The notes beneath the pieces are model-generated. The model saw only the letters and a list, made by a program, of their open reading frames with translations. It did no database searches and was not told the DNA's origin. 64,000 bases of DNA from Sulfurimonas sp. (lineage in GTDB: Bacteria > Campylobacterota > Campylobacteria > Campylobacterales > Sulfurimonadaceae). The stretch lies in contig NZ_CP093396.1 of the NCBI RefSeq assembly GCF_029027405.1, positions 2,429,497 through 2,493,496 on the forward strand. The letters run 5' to 3'. The position numbers and the translations under genes are program-made. The first letter of the stretch is position 1. Each line of letters starts with the position of its first letter. Below, in pieces: positions 19,639 to 28,919 of the stretch.

Positions 19639-20445
19639 CTATCTTTGTGGGTCATCAACAATAGTTGTTGAATCTCTATCAAATTTCTTAATTAAGAATA
19701 CTCCACCCTCTTCTTGGTAAGGCTGTATTACTTCTGGCTCATCTCCAGTAATTTTTGTTCCTTTTGGAACTTCATGACCTAAGCGAGAAAATCTATCTGA
19801 ATCATATCTATCTACTCTTGCAGTATCTCTAATTTCAGGTCCTATCTCTTCTCTTGCCTCTTTTCCATAGATCTTATCAACTTCATACCAAGCAGCTGCT
19901 TCATCACCTTGAAGTGGGTAAGTTTTTAGAAGTGGATGTCCGCTCCAGTCATAAGGCATAAGGATTCTCTTCATAAAAGGATGTCCATTTGCTTCGATTC
20001 CAAACATGTCAAACATTTCACGCTCACTCCAGTCAGCACAGCGAAAAAGTTTTTCAACAGAATTAACAGCTTCACCATTTTGAATAAACATCTTAATACG
20101 AATACGCTTTCTCTTATTCATACTTAGCATTTGATAAAAAACTTCAAAACCATTTCTATCTGCAATCCAATCAATAGCGCTCATTTCTGAAAGCTGAGAA
20201 TATTCTAACTCATCTCTCATAAATTCTAAAACTTTGTAATTGTCCTCTGGATTTATAAATACTACAAGTTGCTTAACTTGAATAAAAGCGTCTAAAACTT
20301 CAAACTTAGATTTAATAGCTTCTAAATCTGCGTTGAAAACTTCATCACTCTCAGGTGGGCTTTTTGGCACTTGTGGAGATTTGTAAAATCTATCTGTGTA
20401 ATATGCTTTAGCTTGAACATTATCTTTAGCTTTATATGCTCTCAT
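19639..20445 (-). CDS. nuoC: NADH-quinone oxidoreductase (complex I) subunit C
   Basis: A 268-residue peripheral-arm subunit. The family block EREMFDMFGIEANGHPF, followed by MPYDWSGHPLLKTYPL, is clear at about residues 140-175. The N-terminal 40 residues (RAYKAKDNVQAKAYYTDRF) are an extension common in epsilonproteobacterial NuoC. The start overlaps the nuoB stop by one base. Confidence 0.95.
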   Translation of the reverse strand: MRAYKAKDNVQAKAYYTDRFYKSPQVPKSPPESDEVFNADLEAIKSKFEVLDAFIQVKQLVVFINPEDNYKVLEFMRDELEYSQLSEMSAIDWIADRNGFEVFYQMLSMNKRKRIRIKMFIQNGEAVNSVEKLFRCADWSEREMFDMFGIEANGHPFMKRILMPYDWSGHPLLKTYPLQGDEAAAWYEVDKIYGKEAREEIGPEIRDTARVDRYDSDRFSRLGHEVPKGTKITGDEPEVIQPYQEEGGVFLIKKFDRDSTTIVDDPQR

Positions 20446-20954
20446 TACATTAGCCTTTTTGCTTTTTGTGCTTTAGATGCATGATTTGCACGAATTTTTT
20501 GCTGGAGTAACATAACTCCATATTGAAGCGTTTCAGGACGAGGAGCACAACCAGGAAGATATAAATCTACAGGAATAATTCTATCAACACCTTGAACAGT
20601 TGCGTAAGTGTTAAACATACCGCCAGTATTTGCACATGAACCCATAGATATAACCCATCTAGGCTCTGTCATTTGATCATAAAGTCTTTTGATAAATTCT
20701 GCATGTTTTTTAGTAAGAGTTCCAGCAACTATCATAACATCCGCTTGTCTTGGAGATGCTCTAAAGATTGTTCCAAATCTGTCAAAGTCATATCTTGAAG
20801 CACCTGATGCCATCATCTCAATACCACAACAAGCAAGACCATAAGTAAGCGCCCAAAGTGAGTTTGAACGTCCCCAGTTTACAATCTTGTCTATACTTGT
20901 AAGTGCGACAGGCAATCCACCGTCTTGTGTGTAATTTACTTTATGTTGTGCCAT
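20445..20954 (-). CDS. nuoB: NADH-quinone oxidoreductase (complex I) subunit B, cluster N2
   Basis: A 169-residue subunit that holds the terminal cluster N2. All ligands are visible: the adjacent cysteine pair in [10 protein letters not shown], then GSCANTGG and PGCAPRPE. It hands electrons to quinone at the NuoB/NuoD interface. The gene overlaps nuoA by 19 bases. Confidence 0.97.
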   Translation of the reverse strand: MAQHKVNYTQDGGLPVALTSIDKIVNWGRSNSLWALTYGLACCGIEMMASGASRYDFDRFGTIFRASPRQADVMIVAGTLTKKHAEFIKRLYDQMTEPRWVISMGSCANTGGMFNTYATVQGVDRIIPVDLYLPGCAPRPETLQYGVMLLQQKIRANHASKAQKAKRLM

Positions 20955-21325
20955 TCAAGCGCTCCTTTTTTCCATGCATATACGAAACCAATAGTCAATA
21001 ATCCTATAAACATTAACATCTCAGCAAATCCAAACCAGCCAAGTAGTCTAAAATCTACTGCCCATGGAAACATAAAAATAATCTCAACATCAAACAGTAA
21101 AAAAAGTAATGCAAACAGATAAAATTGTGGCGAAATTCTGTTTGGTTGTTTCGTGATTTCAGGTCCACATTCGTAAACCGAAAGTCTAATTTTTTCGCTA
21201 TCTCTAGCTGCCAACGCACGACTCGCAAGTCGAGCAATAATTGTCGTAGCAGTAAATGCACCAAATGTTACAACAAATAGTACAAATACCCCAAAATACG
21301 GATTTGCAGTGCTTATGTGCTCCAT
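20936..21325 (-). CDS. nuoA: NADH-quinone oxidoreductase (complex I) subunit A
   Basis: A 129-residue protein with three transmembrane segments and the family block [10 protein letters not shown], in which the cysteine loop sits near the quinone site, followed by [18 protein letters not shown]. The frame is open for 14 more codons upstream, but the ATG at 21325 has AGGTAGG five bases before it and matches the usual NuoA length, so I choose it. First gene of the nuo operon. Confidence 0.95.
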   Translation of the reverse strand: MEHISTANPYFGVFVLFVVTFGAFTATTIIARLASRALAARDSEKIRLSVYECGPEITKQPNRISPQFYLFALLFLLFDVEIIFMFPWAVDFRLLGWFGFAEMLMFIGLLTIGFVYAWKKGALEWHNIK

Positions 21326-21391
21326 ATAACCTACCTTATAAATATTTTTTTCATTTTTTTTGAGCATAACTCTAGAAAAAATAGTTAGTAC

Positions 21392-21397
21392 ACTATA
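21392..21397 (-). promoter_or_regulatory. Possible -10 box of the nuo operon
   Basis: On the minus strand TATAGT lies about 67 bases before the nuoA start, in the 196-base gap between nuoA and the AAA ATPase gene, and is the best -10-like hexamer there. A weak TTTAAT lies 16-17 bases upstream. No other structure was seen in this gap. Confidence 0.35.
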
Positions 21398-21521
21398 TCA
21401 AAAAGAGTATTAAAGAAAGGATAAGAGTAAGTTAAGAATATATAAGTGTAACTAAAAGAAACGCTATTCTTGATTTTCAATAGAAAATGTGTATATTAGT
21501 AACACTTTCTATTTTAAAGGA

Positions 21522-23258
21522 TTATTTATGCAAAAAACCCATTGATTTTTCACTATCGAAATTAGCATCTTTTTCTCTTTTTATTTCACTTACGAAGGCT
21601 TCTAAAGTAAAAAGTGGCTCATCTGTAACAGCAACTTTATATGCTGTATTTTTTATAATCAAATTAATTTGACCACCTGTTAATGGGTATGAGGCTAATT
21701 TAGCAACATCAAAATCTTTTTCATATGGAGCTTCTTGTGGTAACATTTTTTCCCATAATTCTACTCTTTGAGCTTCAGATGGTTTTTTAAATTCTATTTT
21801 GTAGTTAAAGCGTCTTGAAAATGCTTTGTCAATATTTTCTAGTAAATTAGTAGTCGCTATTAACATTCCTCTAAAATTTTCAATCTGCTCTAAAAATATA
21901 TTTTGCATCTGATTATGCATCTGATCAGCAGAACTATTTACACCACTAGACCTAGCTCCTAAGAATTGATCTGCTTCATTTAGAAGTAAAATTGGCTCTG
22001 TTTTTGTTTTTTCACTCAAATCATAAAAAGTGTCGAAAATTTTACGAACATTCTTTTCACTTTCACCTACATACATAGATAAAATTTTTGAACAATCAAA
22101 TGATAAAATTTGTCTTTTTAAAGATTTTGCAAGAGAGTGTGCCGTCATTGTTTTACCAGTTCCAGCGTGGCCATAAAAAATAATCCTAGCATCTATACCA
22201 CTCTTTTTATCTTTAACACCCCATTTTACAAGTCTAGCCATAACTTCTTTATCAACTTGACGCATAAGATTTTCTAAAGTATCTTTTGTTTCTTTCGCTA
22301 AAACTACATCGTCCAAAGTAGTTTCACTCTCTACTAGCTCAAATATATCTTGTTCTTCTATCAGTGCATTTAGTTTTAATCTACGAACTTTTTTATTTTT
22401 TTGCGGGTGGATTATACTTTGTAAAACCTCATCAACAATATAAAAAGCACGAGCGATACCACCAAAAGGATTTAGCATCTCCTCATAGTCTATGATTCCT
22501 GCACTGAGTAAATTTGAGCCGTCTTCAAGCAATGAGCGATTTTTGATGCGTTCATACTCATCTAATGAGATTAAATCTATCAGAGTATTCATCTCTCTAA
22601 GAGTTGCATCTGTTGCACTATATTCTTCACGAAGAAGCGCTAAAAATATGATTTGCTCTTTTGATTGAAGCTTTTTTTGTTTAAAAAACTTATCTAAAAT
22701 AAATTTTTCTGAAGTTTGCTTAACTCTTTGCTCAATCCTTTTTTCCAGAAGCTGTAACTTTTGCTGAATTCTATCGATGCCAAGAGAATGTTCATGTACA
22801 TTTTGACGAATTGTACTCATCTTTTGATAAAGTTCTATCCTGAAAAACTGTTCTTGAAGGTACTCCAAATGGTCACTATATGGTTTTATGTCTGACAAGT
22901 CTTTATCATGTTCACCATCTTGAAGTAGTTTTAAAAATGAAGGGGTTAAACCAACTGCTGTATTTAAAAGCTCCAATGGTGTAACATCTGAAATCTTCAC
23001 AGGAGTAAAACTTTGCTGATGAATCCATCCAAGTTCTAAAAGTATTTTAATCTCTTGTAAATGATCCAGATGTTCAAAACCATCAGCACCATAAAGCTCA
23101 TTTAAAAGTTCCAAAACCAAAACATCATCTTGACCTTGCATATACTTATTTGCTAAGTTTTGTAACATTAAGGCTTCATTTTCACTACATTTTAGTTGTG
23201 AAAATATTTGAGCCTTTTGTATATTTTTGTTTTGTAAAAAATCAACTAATATTTTCAA
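21522..23258 (-). CDS. AAA family ATPase, Campylobacterota type
   Basis: A 578-residue protein. The N-terminal 340 residues are helical with a coiled-coil part (residues 160-205) and no recognised domain. The AAA core follows: Walker A GHAGTGKT at 363-370, Walker B ILLLNEAD at 423-430 with asparagine in place of the usual first aspartate, and an arginine-finger-like SRRF at 481-484. Proteins of this layout occur in Campylobacter and Helicobacter as uncharacterised ATPases. A remodelling role is likely from the fold; the target is unknown. The start lies eight bases downstream of the outer-membrane protein gene's stop. Confidence 0.82.
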   Translation of the reverse strand: MKILVDFLQNKNIQKAQIFSQLKCSENEALMLQNLANKYMQGQDDVLVLELLNELYGADGFEHLDHLQEIKILLELGWIHQQSFTPVKISDVTPLELLNTAVGLTPSFLKLLQDGEHDKDLSDIKPYSDHLEYLQEQFFRIELYQKMSTIRQNVHEHSLGIDRIQQKLQLLEKRIEQRVKQTSEKFILDKFFKQKKLQSKEQIIFLALLREEYSATDATLREMNTLIDLISLDEYERIKNRSLLEDGSNLLSAGIIDYEEMLNPFGGIARAFYIVDEVLQSIIHPQKNKKVRRLKLNALIEEQDIFELVESETTLDDVVLAKETKDTLENLMRQVDKEVMARLVKWGVKDKKSGIDARIIFYGHAGTGKTMTAHSLAKSLKRQILSFDCSKILSMYVGESEKNVRKIFDTFYDLSEKTKTEPILLLNEADQFLGARSSGVNSSADQMHNQMQNIFLEQIENFRGMLIATTNLLENIDKAFSRRFNYKIEFKKPSEAQRVELWEKMLPQEAPYEKDFDVAKLASYPLTGGQINLIIKNTAYKVAVTDEPLFTLEAFVSEIKREKDANFDSEKSMGFLHK

Positions 23259-23266
23259 TTATATCC

Positions 23267-24499
23267 TTAAAATTTATATCCTACACCTGCAGAAACTATA
23301 AGTACATTACCATTTGAGAATTCACCATCTAAATTATCGTTTTTAACAGTTCTACTCTCTCTCATAGAATAAAGAACTGATAAACCAACATCTAATTGCT
23401 CGTTTATTTGATAACGACCACCTAGAGATATTGCAAGAGAGTTAGAATCTGGAAGTTCAAACCCTATAGTTTTTTCTGGAACTGGTGACTGATCGTAAAC
23501 CATACCTGCCATTATTGTCATATTTTTTAGTTCTTGAGTAATACCCAAACGAAAAGCGTTTGTATCTTTCCAGTTTTTTTCAATAGCCTTCCCAAAAATA
23601 TTTCCTAACATAGCACTTTCTGTCCCATCATAATCAAAATCTAAGGATTGATATGCTGACCACATATTTCTTTCATATACAATTTCTATACTTGTTTTTG
23701 AAGGTAGAGTATATGCGACTGCTAGACTAAATGTTGCAGGAAGAGGTATGCTAACACTCGTATACCCATCATAAGTAGTAGAAGTAATCCCTTCTGATAA
23801 TTTTGCGTCACCTTCAACATTTAAACTAACATTAGAACGATATGTAGCCGCTAACTCTAAGTCTTTTGTAGGTTTGTACGCCAAAGCTAAGTTATAACCA
23901 TAACTAAATGCATCACCCGTCATATCGCGAAAGGCATTAGCCCCACCTAATGCACCAACAGCACCATCACTTTTAACTATTCCGCTTGTGTGCAAAATTC
24001 TAAATCCAAAAGCAAACGAAACTTTATCATTAATTGGAATAGCAACACTAGGATTAATTTCTACAATTTGAAGAGTAAATTCTTCCGCTGAAGTTTTTGC
24101 AGGTTCTTTACTCCACCTTTTAGATAATCCACCTGGAGCAGTTATGCTAAGACCTATACGAGTCTCTCCAGCTTTGCCAGAAACATAATGAATAGATGGG
24201 ATAAAAAATGATTCTGGCTCAGAGCTTAAACTACCATTAAATACAGTAGCTCCACTTGTATGCTTTCCATTATAATCAATAGCATCTAGTCCAATATAAG
24301 TCAAATCAACTTCTAAATGATTTTTATCTTCCATAAAGACCATGTTAGCAGGATTATAATAAGCTGCATCTGCACTTTTGTTATGTGCGATATTTGCTGC
24401 ACTAAGTGCAACTGCGTTAAGTGAAGTCTCTGGAATTTTATATCCCCCTGCCATTAAAACTGAACTAGCCACAAGTGACATTAATACTATTTTTTTCAT
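23267..24499 (-). CDS. Outer membrane transport protein of the OMPP1/FadL/TodX family
   Basis: A 410-residue exported beta-barrel. It has a signal peptide (KKIVLMSLVASSVLMAGG) and the family's N-terminal hatch motif (GYKIPETSLNAVALSAANIA, then AAYYNPANMVF). It ends in an aromatic C-terminal residue after a YKF strand, as outer-membrane barrels do. FadL-type proteins take up hydrophobic molecules across the outer membrane; the substrate here is unknown. The frame opens four codons earlier, but the ATG at 24499 has GGAG with suitable spacing, while the earlier ATG has its purine run directly against it. Confidence 0.88.
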   Translation of the reverse strand: MKKIVLMSLVASSVLMAGGYKIPETSLNAVALSAANIAHNKSADAAYYNPANMVFMEDKNHLEVDLTYIGLDAIDYNGKHTSGATVFNGSLSSEPESFFIPSIHYVSGKAGETRIGLSITAPGGLSKRWSKEPAKTSAEEFTLQIVEINPSVAIPINDKVSFAFGFRILHTSGIVKSDGAVGALGGANAFRDMTGDAFSYGYNLALAYKPTKDLELAATYRSNVSLNVEGDAKLSEGITSTTYDGYTSVSIPLPATFSLAVAYTLPSKTSIEIVYERNMWSAYQSLDFDYDGTESAMLGNIFGKAIEKNWKDTNAFRLGITQELKNMTIMAGMVYDQSPVPEKTIGFELPDSNSLAISLGGRYQINEQLDVGLSVLYSMRESRTVKNDNLDGEFSNGNVLIVSAGVGYKF

Positions 24500-24548
24500 T
24501 CTTTTCTCCATCCCTTAAATATTTTCTTCAATCTTACATAAGTTTTGC

Positions 24549-25406
24549 TTAATCTACAAAAGAGTAAAGAAGTTCTATTTCATTTTTCCAGATTTTATCA
24601 TCAATTGTTTCAAGTATAAGCGGTATATCATCCATGCGTTTATCATTCATCAAAAATCTAAAAGCATCTAGACCTATTTCTCCTTCTCCAAGAGAATGAT
24701 GTCTGTCTTTTTTTGAACCTAAAGGCGGTTTAGAATCGTTTAAATGCATTCCCATTAAGTATTTAAACCCTACAATTTTTTCAAACTCAGCCCAAGTTTT
24801 ATCGTAAGCCTCTCTTGTTCTTATGTCATAACCAGCTACAAACATATGACAAGTATCTATGCAGATGCCAACTCTGCTTTTGTCTTCTACCTTGTCGATT
24901 ATTTGCGCTAGATGCTCAAACTTATAACCTAAGTTACTTCCTTGTCCTGCTGTGTTTTCTATGACAGCCTTTACGCCAGTAGTTTTATCAAGAGCCATAT
25001 TTATAGACTCAGATATTTTACTTAAACATTCATCTTCACTTATCTCTTTTAAGTGACTCCCTGGGTGAAAGTTCAGTCTATCAAGACCAAGTTGTTCACA
25101 TCGTTGTAACTCATCAACAAAAGCTACTCTACTTTTTATAAGCTTTTGCTCATCAGGGTGACCTAAATTTATAAGGTATGAATCATGGGGCAATATATGC
25201 TTCGCTAAAATTCCACTTTCTTCTAAAGCACTTTGAAATTTATCTATGGTTTGAGCATCTAGCTCTTTTGCATCCCATCTTCTTTGGTTTTTTGTAAAAA
25301 GGGCGAAGGCTTTTGCACCTATCTCTTTTGCATTTGTTACTGCATTAAAAACTCCACCACTTGCTGAAGTATGAGCTCCTACAAATTTTGTATTTATTTT
25401 ATCCAT
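24549..25406 (-). CDS. nfo: Endonuclease IV (AP endonuclease)
   Basis: A 285-residue TIM-barrel enzyme that cuts DNA 5' of abasic sites in base-excision repair. Metal ligands and family blocks are visible: [43 protein letters not shown] and [17 protein letters not shown]. The length is normal. Its start overlaps the last base of the lipoprotein gene. Confidence 0.95.
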   Translation of the reverse strand: MDKINTKFVGAHTSASGGVFNAVTNAKEIGAKAFALFTKNQRRWDAKELDAQTIDKFQSALEESGILAKHILPHDSYLINLGHPDEQKLIKSRVAFVDELQRCEQLGLDRLNFHPGSHLKEISEDECLSKISESINMALDKTTGVKAVIENTAGQGSNLGYKFEHLAQIIDKVEDKSRVGICIDTCHMFVAGYDIRTREAYDKTWAEFEKIVGFKYLMGMHLNDSKPPLGSKKDRHHSLGEGEIGLDAFRFLMNDKRMDDIPLILETIDDKIWKNEIELLYSFVD

Positions 25407-25876
25407 TATTTTGTGTCCTTGATTTTGAAAATTATTTTATTTTTTTTATCTTTAAAAAATGTAACATTTGAAGTAACTCTGTATGTTATATCTACATTTT
25501 TATTTTTTATTTTTTGTAAAAAACCATCTTCTGCTTTTATAAGATTTTCTCCATCATAGATGCTATTTGATAAAAGTATATTTTGGAGTATATCACTAGG
25601 ATATGTTTTGTTTAAGTAGTCTTCATTAAAGCCGCTTTTACTCATACAGCCTTCATTAACACAAATTAGATGATTTATTTCTATCTTTTGTATCGATTTT
25701 CCTGCACTAAAAAGTTCTAATTCTATAGCTTTATCACGGCTTCTAATGTAACCTAAGTCAGCAAACTTAATCTGCGGTGATTTTATAATGATGATTTTTG
25801 TTTGAGTCTTTTCATAGTTTTTAACACTACATGCACTAAAAAAAAGAATAACTGCTACTAATAGTAAGTATTTCAT
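25406..25876 (-). CDS. Putative lipoprotein, function unknown
   Basis: A 156-residue protein with a lipoprotein signal: hydrophobic [13 protein letters not shown], in which the cysteine at residue 16 would be lipidated. The rest is a beta-rich domain with two cysteines ([11 protein letters not shown]) that could form a disulfide. I do not recognise the family; similar small lipoproteins are annotated as hypothetical in Campylobacterota. It is directly upstream of nfo, with a one-base overlap. Confidence 0.75.
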   Translation of the reverse strand: MKYLLLVAVILFFSACSVKNYEKTQTKIIIIKSPQIKFADLGYIRSRDKAIELELFSAGKSIQKIEINHLICVNEGCMSKSGFNEDYLNKTYPSDILQNILLSNSIYDGENLIKAEDGFLQKIKNKNVDITYRVTSNVTFFKDKKNKIIFKIKDTK

Positions 25877-26009
25877 TTATTTTTGTATAAATTTTCTACA
25901 CTTCTTCGCTGCACTTGTACCATAAATTATTTCCTTAAACTTCTCTATTATTTGAAATTATAATCAATTTTTAGTAAAATGTCATGTTTAACATATCTTA
26001 CTTACTTTT

Positions 26010-27488
26010 TTATATCCTTATTTCTACGATAAACTCTGCCCCATTTTTTGTACTAAGCACCTTTATTTTCCCATTAAAATGTTTTTCAATAATGAGTTTA
26101 GATATATATAAACCTATACCACTACCCTCTAATTTTGTACTAAAATACAAATCAAAAATCTTTGCCATATGCTCTTTGGGGATTCCTTTAGCATTATCTT
26201 TTACACTAATGTAAAGAGTACTTTTACTTTTTTTCAAACTAATAAAGATAGAGGGTTCTTCTATCTTTTTCTCAACTAATGCATCTTTTGCATTTTCTAA
26301 TAAATTTAAAAGTACCTGTGCAAGTTCATTTTTATAAGCAAATATTTCTTGTTCCTTATCTATGCTTTTGTGAACTTTAATACTATTTTGAGCAAAAGTG
26401 ATATTTGAAATATTTAAAATCTCATCTACTAAATCATGTAGATTAAAGGAGACTTTTTCTTTATCTAATTTAAAAAAATTTCTAAAATCTTCTATTGTAT
26501 TAGACATAAAGGTTAAAATATTTTCAGCTTTACTCACCTTTAAAATCATCATCTCTTTACTTAATTTATTCATTGAGTGTTTAAATTCAAGATTCATAAA
26601 AATAGATGAAAGCTCATTAATCGGCTGTCTCCATTGATGTGCAATACTGTTTATCATCTCACCTTGAGAACTAAGTTTTGCTTTTTGAATTAACACTTGT
26701 TCCTTTTCTTGATTTTTTAAAATCTCTGCTTTTACACGCTCATCAAGAATCTCATTTACCTTAAGTAACTCTTCCTCTCTTCTTAAGAGCATATAAGAGT
26801 AATATAAAAACAAAACAAAAAAGACAAAAGCGATAAATAATAAAATCATATTTCTCATTTTTTTAGATGCCATTAGTGACTCTTCCAGCGGTGTAGTTAC
26901 CTCAATCACACCTCGTATATCTCCAACTTTCCATTTATTATTTTCCCACATTTTGTCTGAGTGATTGTTATGACAATTGACACAAGATATATTACTCATA
27001 TAATCTGCTATAGCTACGATTAAGACAGCTTTACCATCAAGCTGCTTCTTTTTAATAACAATACCTCCACTACTTTCTATGTCCCTTAGGGTCTGCTTTT
27101 CATCTTGTGTTAAAACTCTATTTTTTCTATTTTTAAATGGAAAATTACTATATGTACTAAATTTAACTCCACTATTTTGCGAAAAAAGATCACTTAAATC
27201 ATGAATAGTAGTTGCAGGGAGGGGAAGAATATGAGAACTATTTTTATGATTAACCCCAAAAGAGAGACTCTTTATATTACTATTTTTTATATCTTTAACA
27301 ACCCAATCTAAATAATATGAGCGAGTTAATTTAATCTGTTCTACATTATTTTGACTATTTTTTTTAACCAATTCAATAAGATTTTTTTCTGTAATATAGG
27401 GAATAAAGAAGAACAATGAACTAATGATAATTATGGAGACCAACCAAATAGAAATCAATATTTTACTTTTAAAAAATAGCTTCAACAT
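26010..27488 (-). CDS. Sensor histidine kinase with a periplasmic heme-type (CxxCH) DUF3365-like domain
   Basis: A 492-residue membrane kinase. Transmembrane helices lie at about 11-31 and 213-235. The periplasmic domain between them carries CVNCH at 169-173, a c-type heme attachment motif, as in DUF3365 (Tll0287-like) sensor domains. A coiled coil (240-275) leads to the phospho-acceptor helix with SIAHQWRQP (H284), followed by the ATPase domain (NLLENAKDAL, DNAKGIPKEHMAKIFD, GSGIGLYI). A redox or small-ligand signal is plausible for a heme sensor; this is inference. It is divergent from its probable partner, the response regulator at 27544, and has AAGGA before its ATG. Confidence 0.88.
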   Translation of the reverse strand: MLKLFFKSKILISIWLVSIIIISSLFFFIPYITEKNLIELVKKNSQNNVEQIKLTRSYYLDWVVKDIKNSNIKSLSFGVNHKNSSHILPLPATTIHDLSDLFSQNSGVKFSTYSNFPFKNRKNRVLTQDEKQTLRDIESSGGIVIKKKQLDGKAVLIVAIADYMSNISCVNCHNNHSDKMWENNKWKVGDIRGVIEVTTPLEESLMASKKMRNMILLFIAFVFFVLFLYYSYMLLRREEELLKVNEILDERVKAEILKNQEKEQVLIQKAKLSSQGEMINSIAHQWRQPINELSSIFMNLEFKHSMNKLSKEMMILKVSKAENILTFMSNTIEDFRNFFKLDKEKVSFNLHDLVDEILNISNITFAQNSIKVHKSIDKEQEIFAYKNELAQVLLNLLENAKDALVEKKIEEPSIFISLKKSKSTLYISVKDNAKGIPKEHMAKIFDLYFSTKLEGSGIGLYISKLIIEKHFNGKIKVLSTKNGAEFIVEIRI

Positions 27489-27500
27489 TAGATTCCTTTA

Positions 27501-27522
27501 TATAATAAAATTATTATATAAT
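27501..27522. promoter_or_regulatory. Divergent promoter with an 8-bp palindrome
   Basis: Between the kinase and regulator genes (55 bp) lies TATAATAA, two bases, then TTATTATA, a perfect inverted repeat. Each arm supplies a TATAAT-like -10 box, one per strand (plus strand 27517-27522, minus strand 27513-27518). The symmetry could also be an operator for autoregulation by the response regulator, but AT-rich palindromes arise easily. Confidence 0.5.
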
Positions 27523-27543
27523 AGTTTTTATCGAAGGGATTAT

Positions 27544-28230
27544 ATGACGAAAGAACTTATTTCACTATTAAACACTTCAACTATTCTTTTTGTAGAAGAT
27601 GAAATTGGTATACAAGAAGAGATTGGGGAGATTCTTTGTGCAATTTTTAAAGAAGTTCATATAGCAAAAGATGGACTACATGCATTGTCTTTATATAAAC
27701 AACATAAACCTGACTTAATTTTAAGTGATATTAAAATGCCAAAACTCAATGGGTTAATGATGATAAAACAGATTAGAAAAACTGATGAGACAACAGCAAT
27801 CGCAATTATTAGTGCTCATACAGATTTAGACTTGATGCTTCTTGCAACAGAACTTAATTTACTCAAATATATTATTAAGCCAATTACAAAAAATAAACTT
27901 AATGAAGTTTTTGAAAAATTCCTTGAAAAAAAATCTACTGCTCAAGTGATAGCACTAGGAGATGGGTATATATTGGACAAGCACCAAAGTAGCATCATTT
28001 TTAAAGATATACATACTTCTCTTACAACAAAAGAATTAAACTTTTTATCCTTACTTCTAAAGAAAAAATCACTCATAAGTTATGATGAGATTGAATATGT
28101 ACTAAAATTAGAAGTATTTTCTGAGCATGCTGTAAGACAGTTTATTAAAAAAATTCGTATAAAGTTGCCAAAAAATTACATACGAAATATTCAAAATCAA
28201 GGTTACACCATTAATACTCCTTTTATATAG
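27544..28230 (+). CDS. Response regulator with winged-helix output domain
   Basis: A 228-residue two-component regulator. Receiver domain: acidic pair D19/E20, phospho-acceptor D62 (ILSDIKMPKLNG) and K112 (IKPITKN). The C-terminal 80 residues form an OmpR-type winged-helix DNA-binding domain (LTTKELNFLSLLLKKKSLIS, then AVRQFIKKIRIKLP). The frame is open upstream to 27424, but the ATG at 27544 follows GAAGGG with five bases between and gives the normal receiver N terminus. It is paired with the divergent kinase and may control the YceI-like gene 58 bp downstream. Confidence 0.9.
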   Translation: MTKELISLLNTSTILFVEDEIGIQEEIGEILCAIFKEVHIAKDGLHALSLYKQHKPDLILSDIKMPKLNGLMMIKQIRKTDETTAIAIISAHTDLDLMLLATELNLLKYIIKPITKNKLNEVFEKFLEKKSTAQVIALGDGYILDKHQSSIIFKDIHTSLTTKELNFLSLLLKKKSLISYDEIEYVLKLEVFSEHAVRQFIKKIRIKLPKNYIRNIQNQGYTINTPFI

Positions 28231-28288
28231 ACACAAATAAGACACAACCCTATATTACAATTTCACAAACCAAATTAAGGAATTCATA

Positions 28289-28858
28289 ATGAAATCGATC
28301 AAAACTTTAACAATCTCTACGCTTCTTATAGCCTCTCTCTCTTCTAGTATTTATGCTAAAGAGTGTTTTAATGCAGACAATATTGATGTAAAATGGACAT
28401 CTTTTAAAACATTGGCAAAAGTTGGTGTAAGTGGAACATTTAATGATGTAAAACTCACGACACCTAGAAATGCAAACTCACTAAAAACACTACTCAAAGA
28501 TGCACAAATTGCTATCTCTTTCAAAAATATAGATGCAAAAAGCGCTGTCAAAAATGAGAATATATTAAAGTATTTTGTGGCTAATTTAGAGACTCAAAAT
28601 ATTACTGGTAAAATTACTGGTGTTAATCAAAAAGAACTTTTCGTTGAATTTCAGCTCAATAAAACTACTAAAATAATTCCAATGAAGTACCTTGTAAAAG
28701 ATAATCAAGTAATAGCATCTGGTGTTATTGATGGTATGGATTTTGGAATGAAAAAAGCATTATTTGTATTAAATAAAAATGTAGCTGGACATCTAAATAA
28801 AGGTTGGTTTGATATCCCAATTTCATTTTCGATGAATCTTTCAAAACAGTGTAAATAG
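28289..28858 (+). CDS. YceI-like periplasmic protein
   Basis: A 189-residue exported protein with a signal peptide (KSIKTLTISTLLIASLSSSI) ending at about residue 23. The mature part is all-beta, with blocks VKWTSFKTLAKVGVSGTF and SGVIDGMDFGMKKAL that fit the YceI lipocalin-like fold, a barrel that binds isoprenoid-type lipids. The ligand is unknown here. It has AAGGA before the ATG and follows the response regulator, so the two may be co-regulated. Confidence 0.7.
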   Translation: MKSIKTLTISTLLIASLSSSIYAKECFNADNIDVKWTSFKTLAKVGVSGTFNDVKLTTPRNANSLKTLLKDAQIAISFKNIDAKSAVKNENILKYFVANLETQNITGKITGVNQKELFVEFQLNKTTKIIPMKYLVKDNQVIASGVIDGMDFGMKKALFVLNKNVAGHLNKGWFDIPISFSMNLSKQCK

Positions 28859-28919
28859 ATGGGTTTCACTCTATTTACCTACTAATCTTCTTTAGACAGT
28901 TTTTTATAAAGTTTAATTC

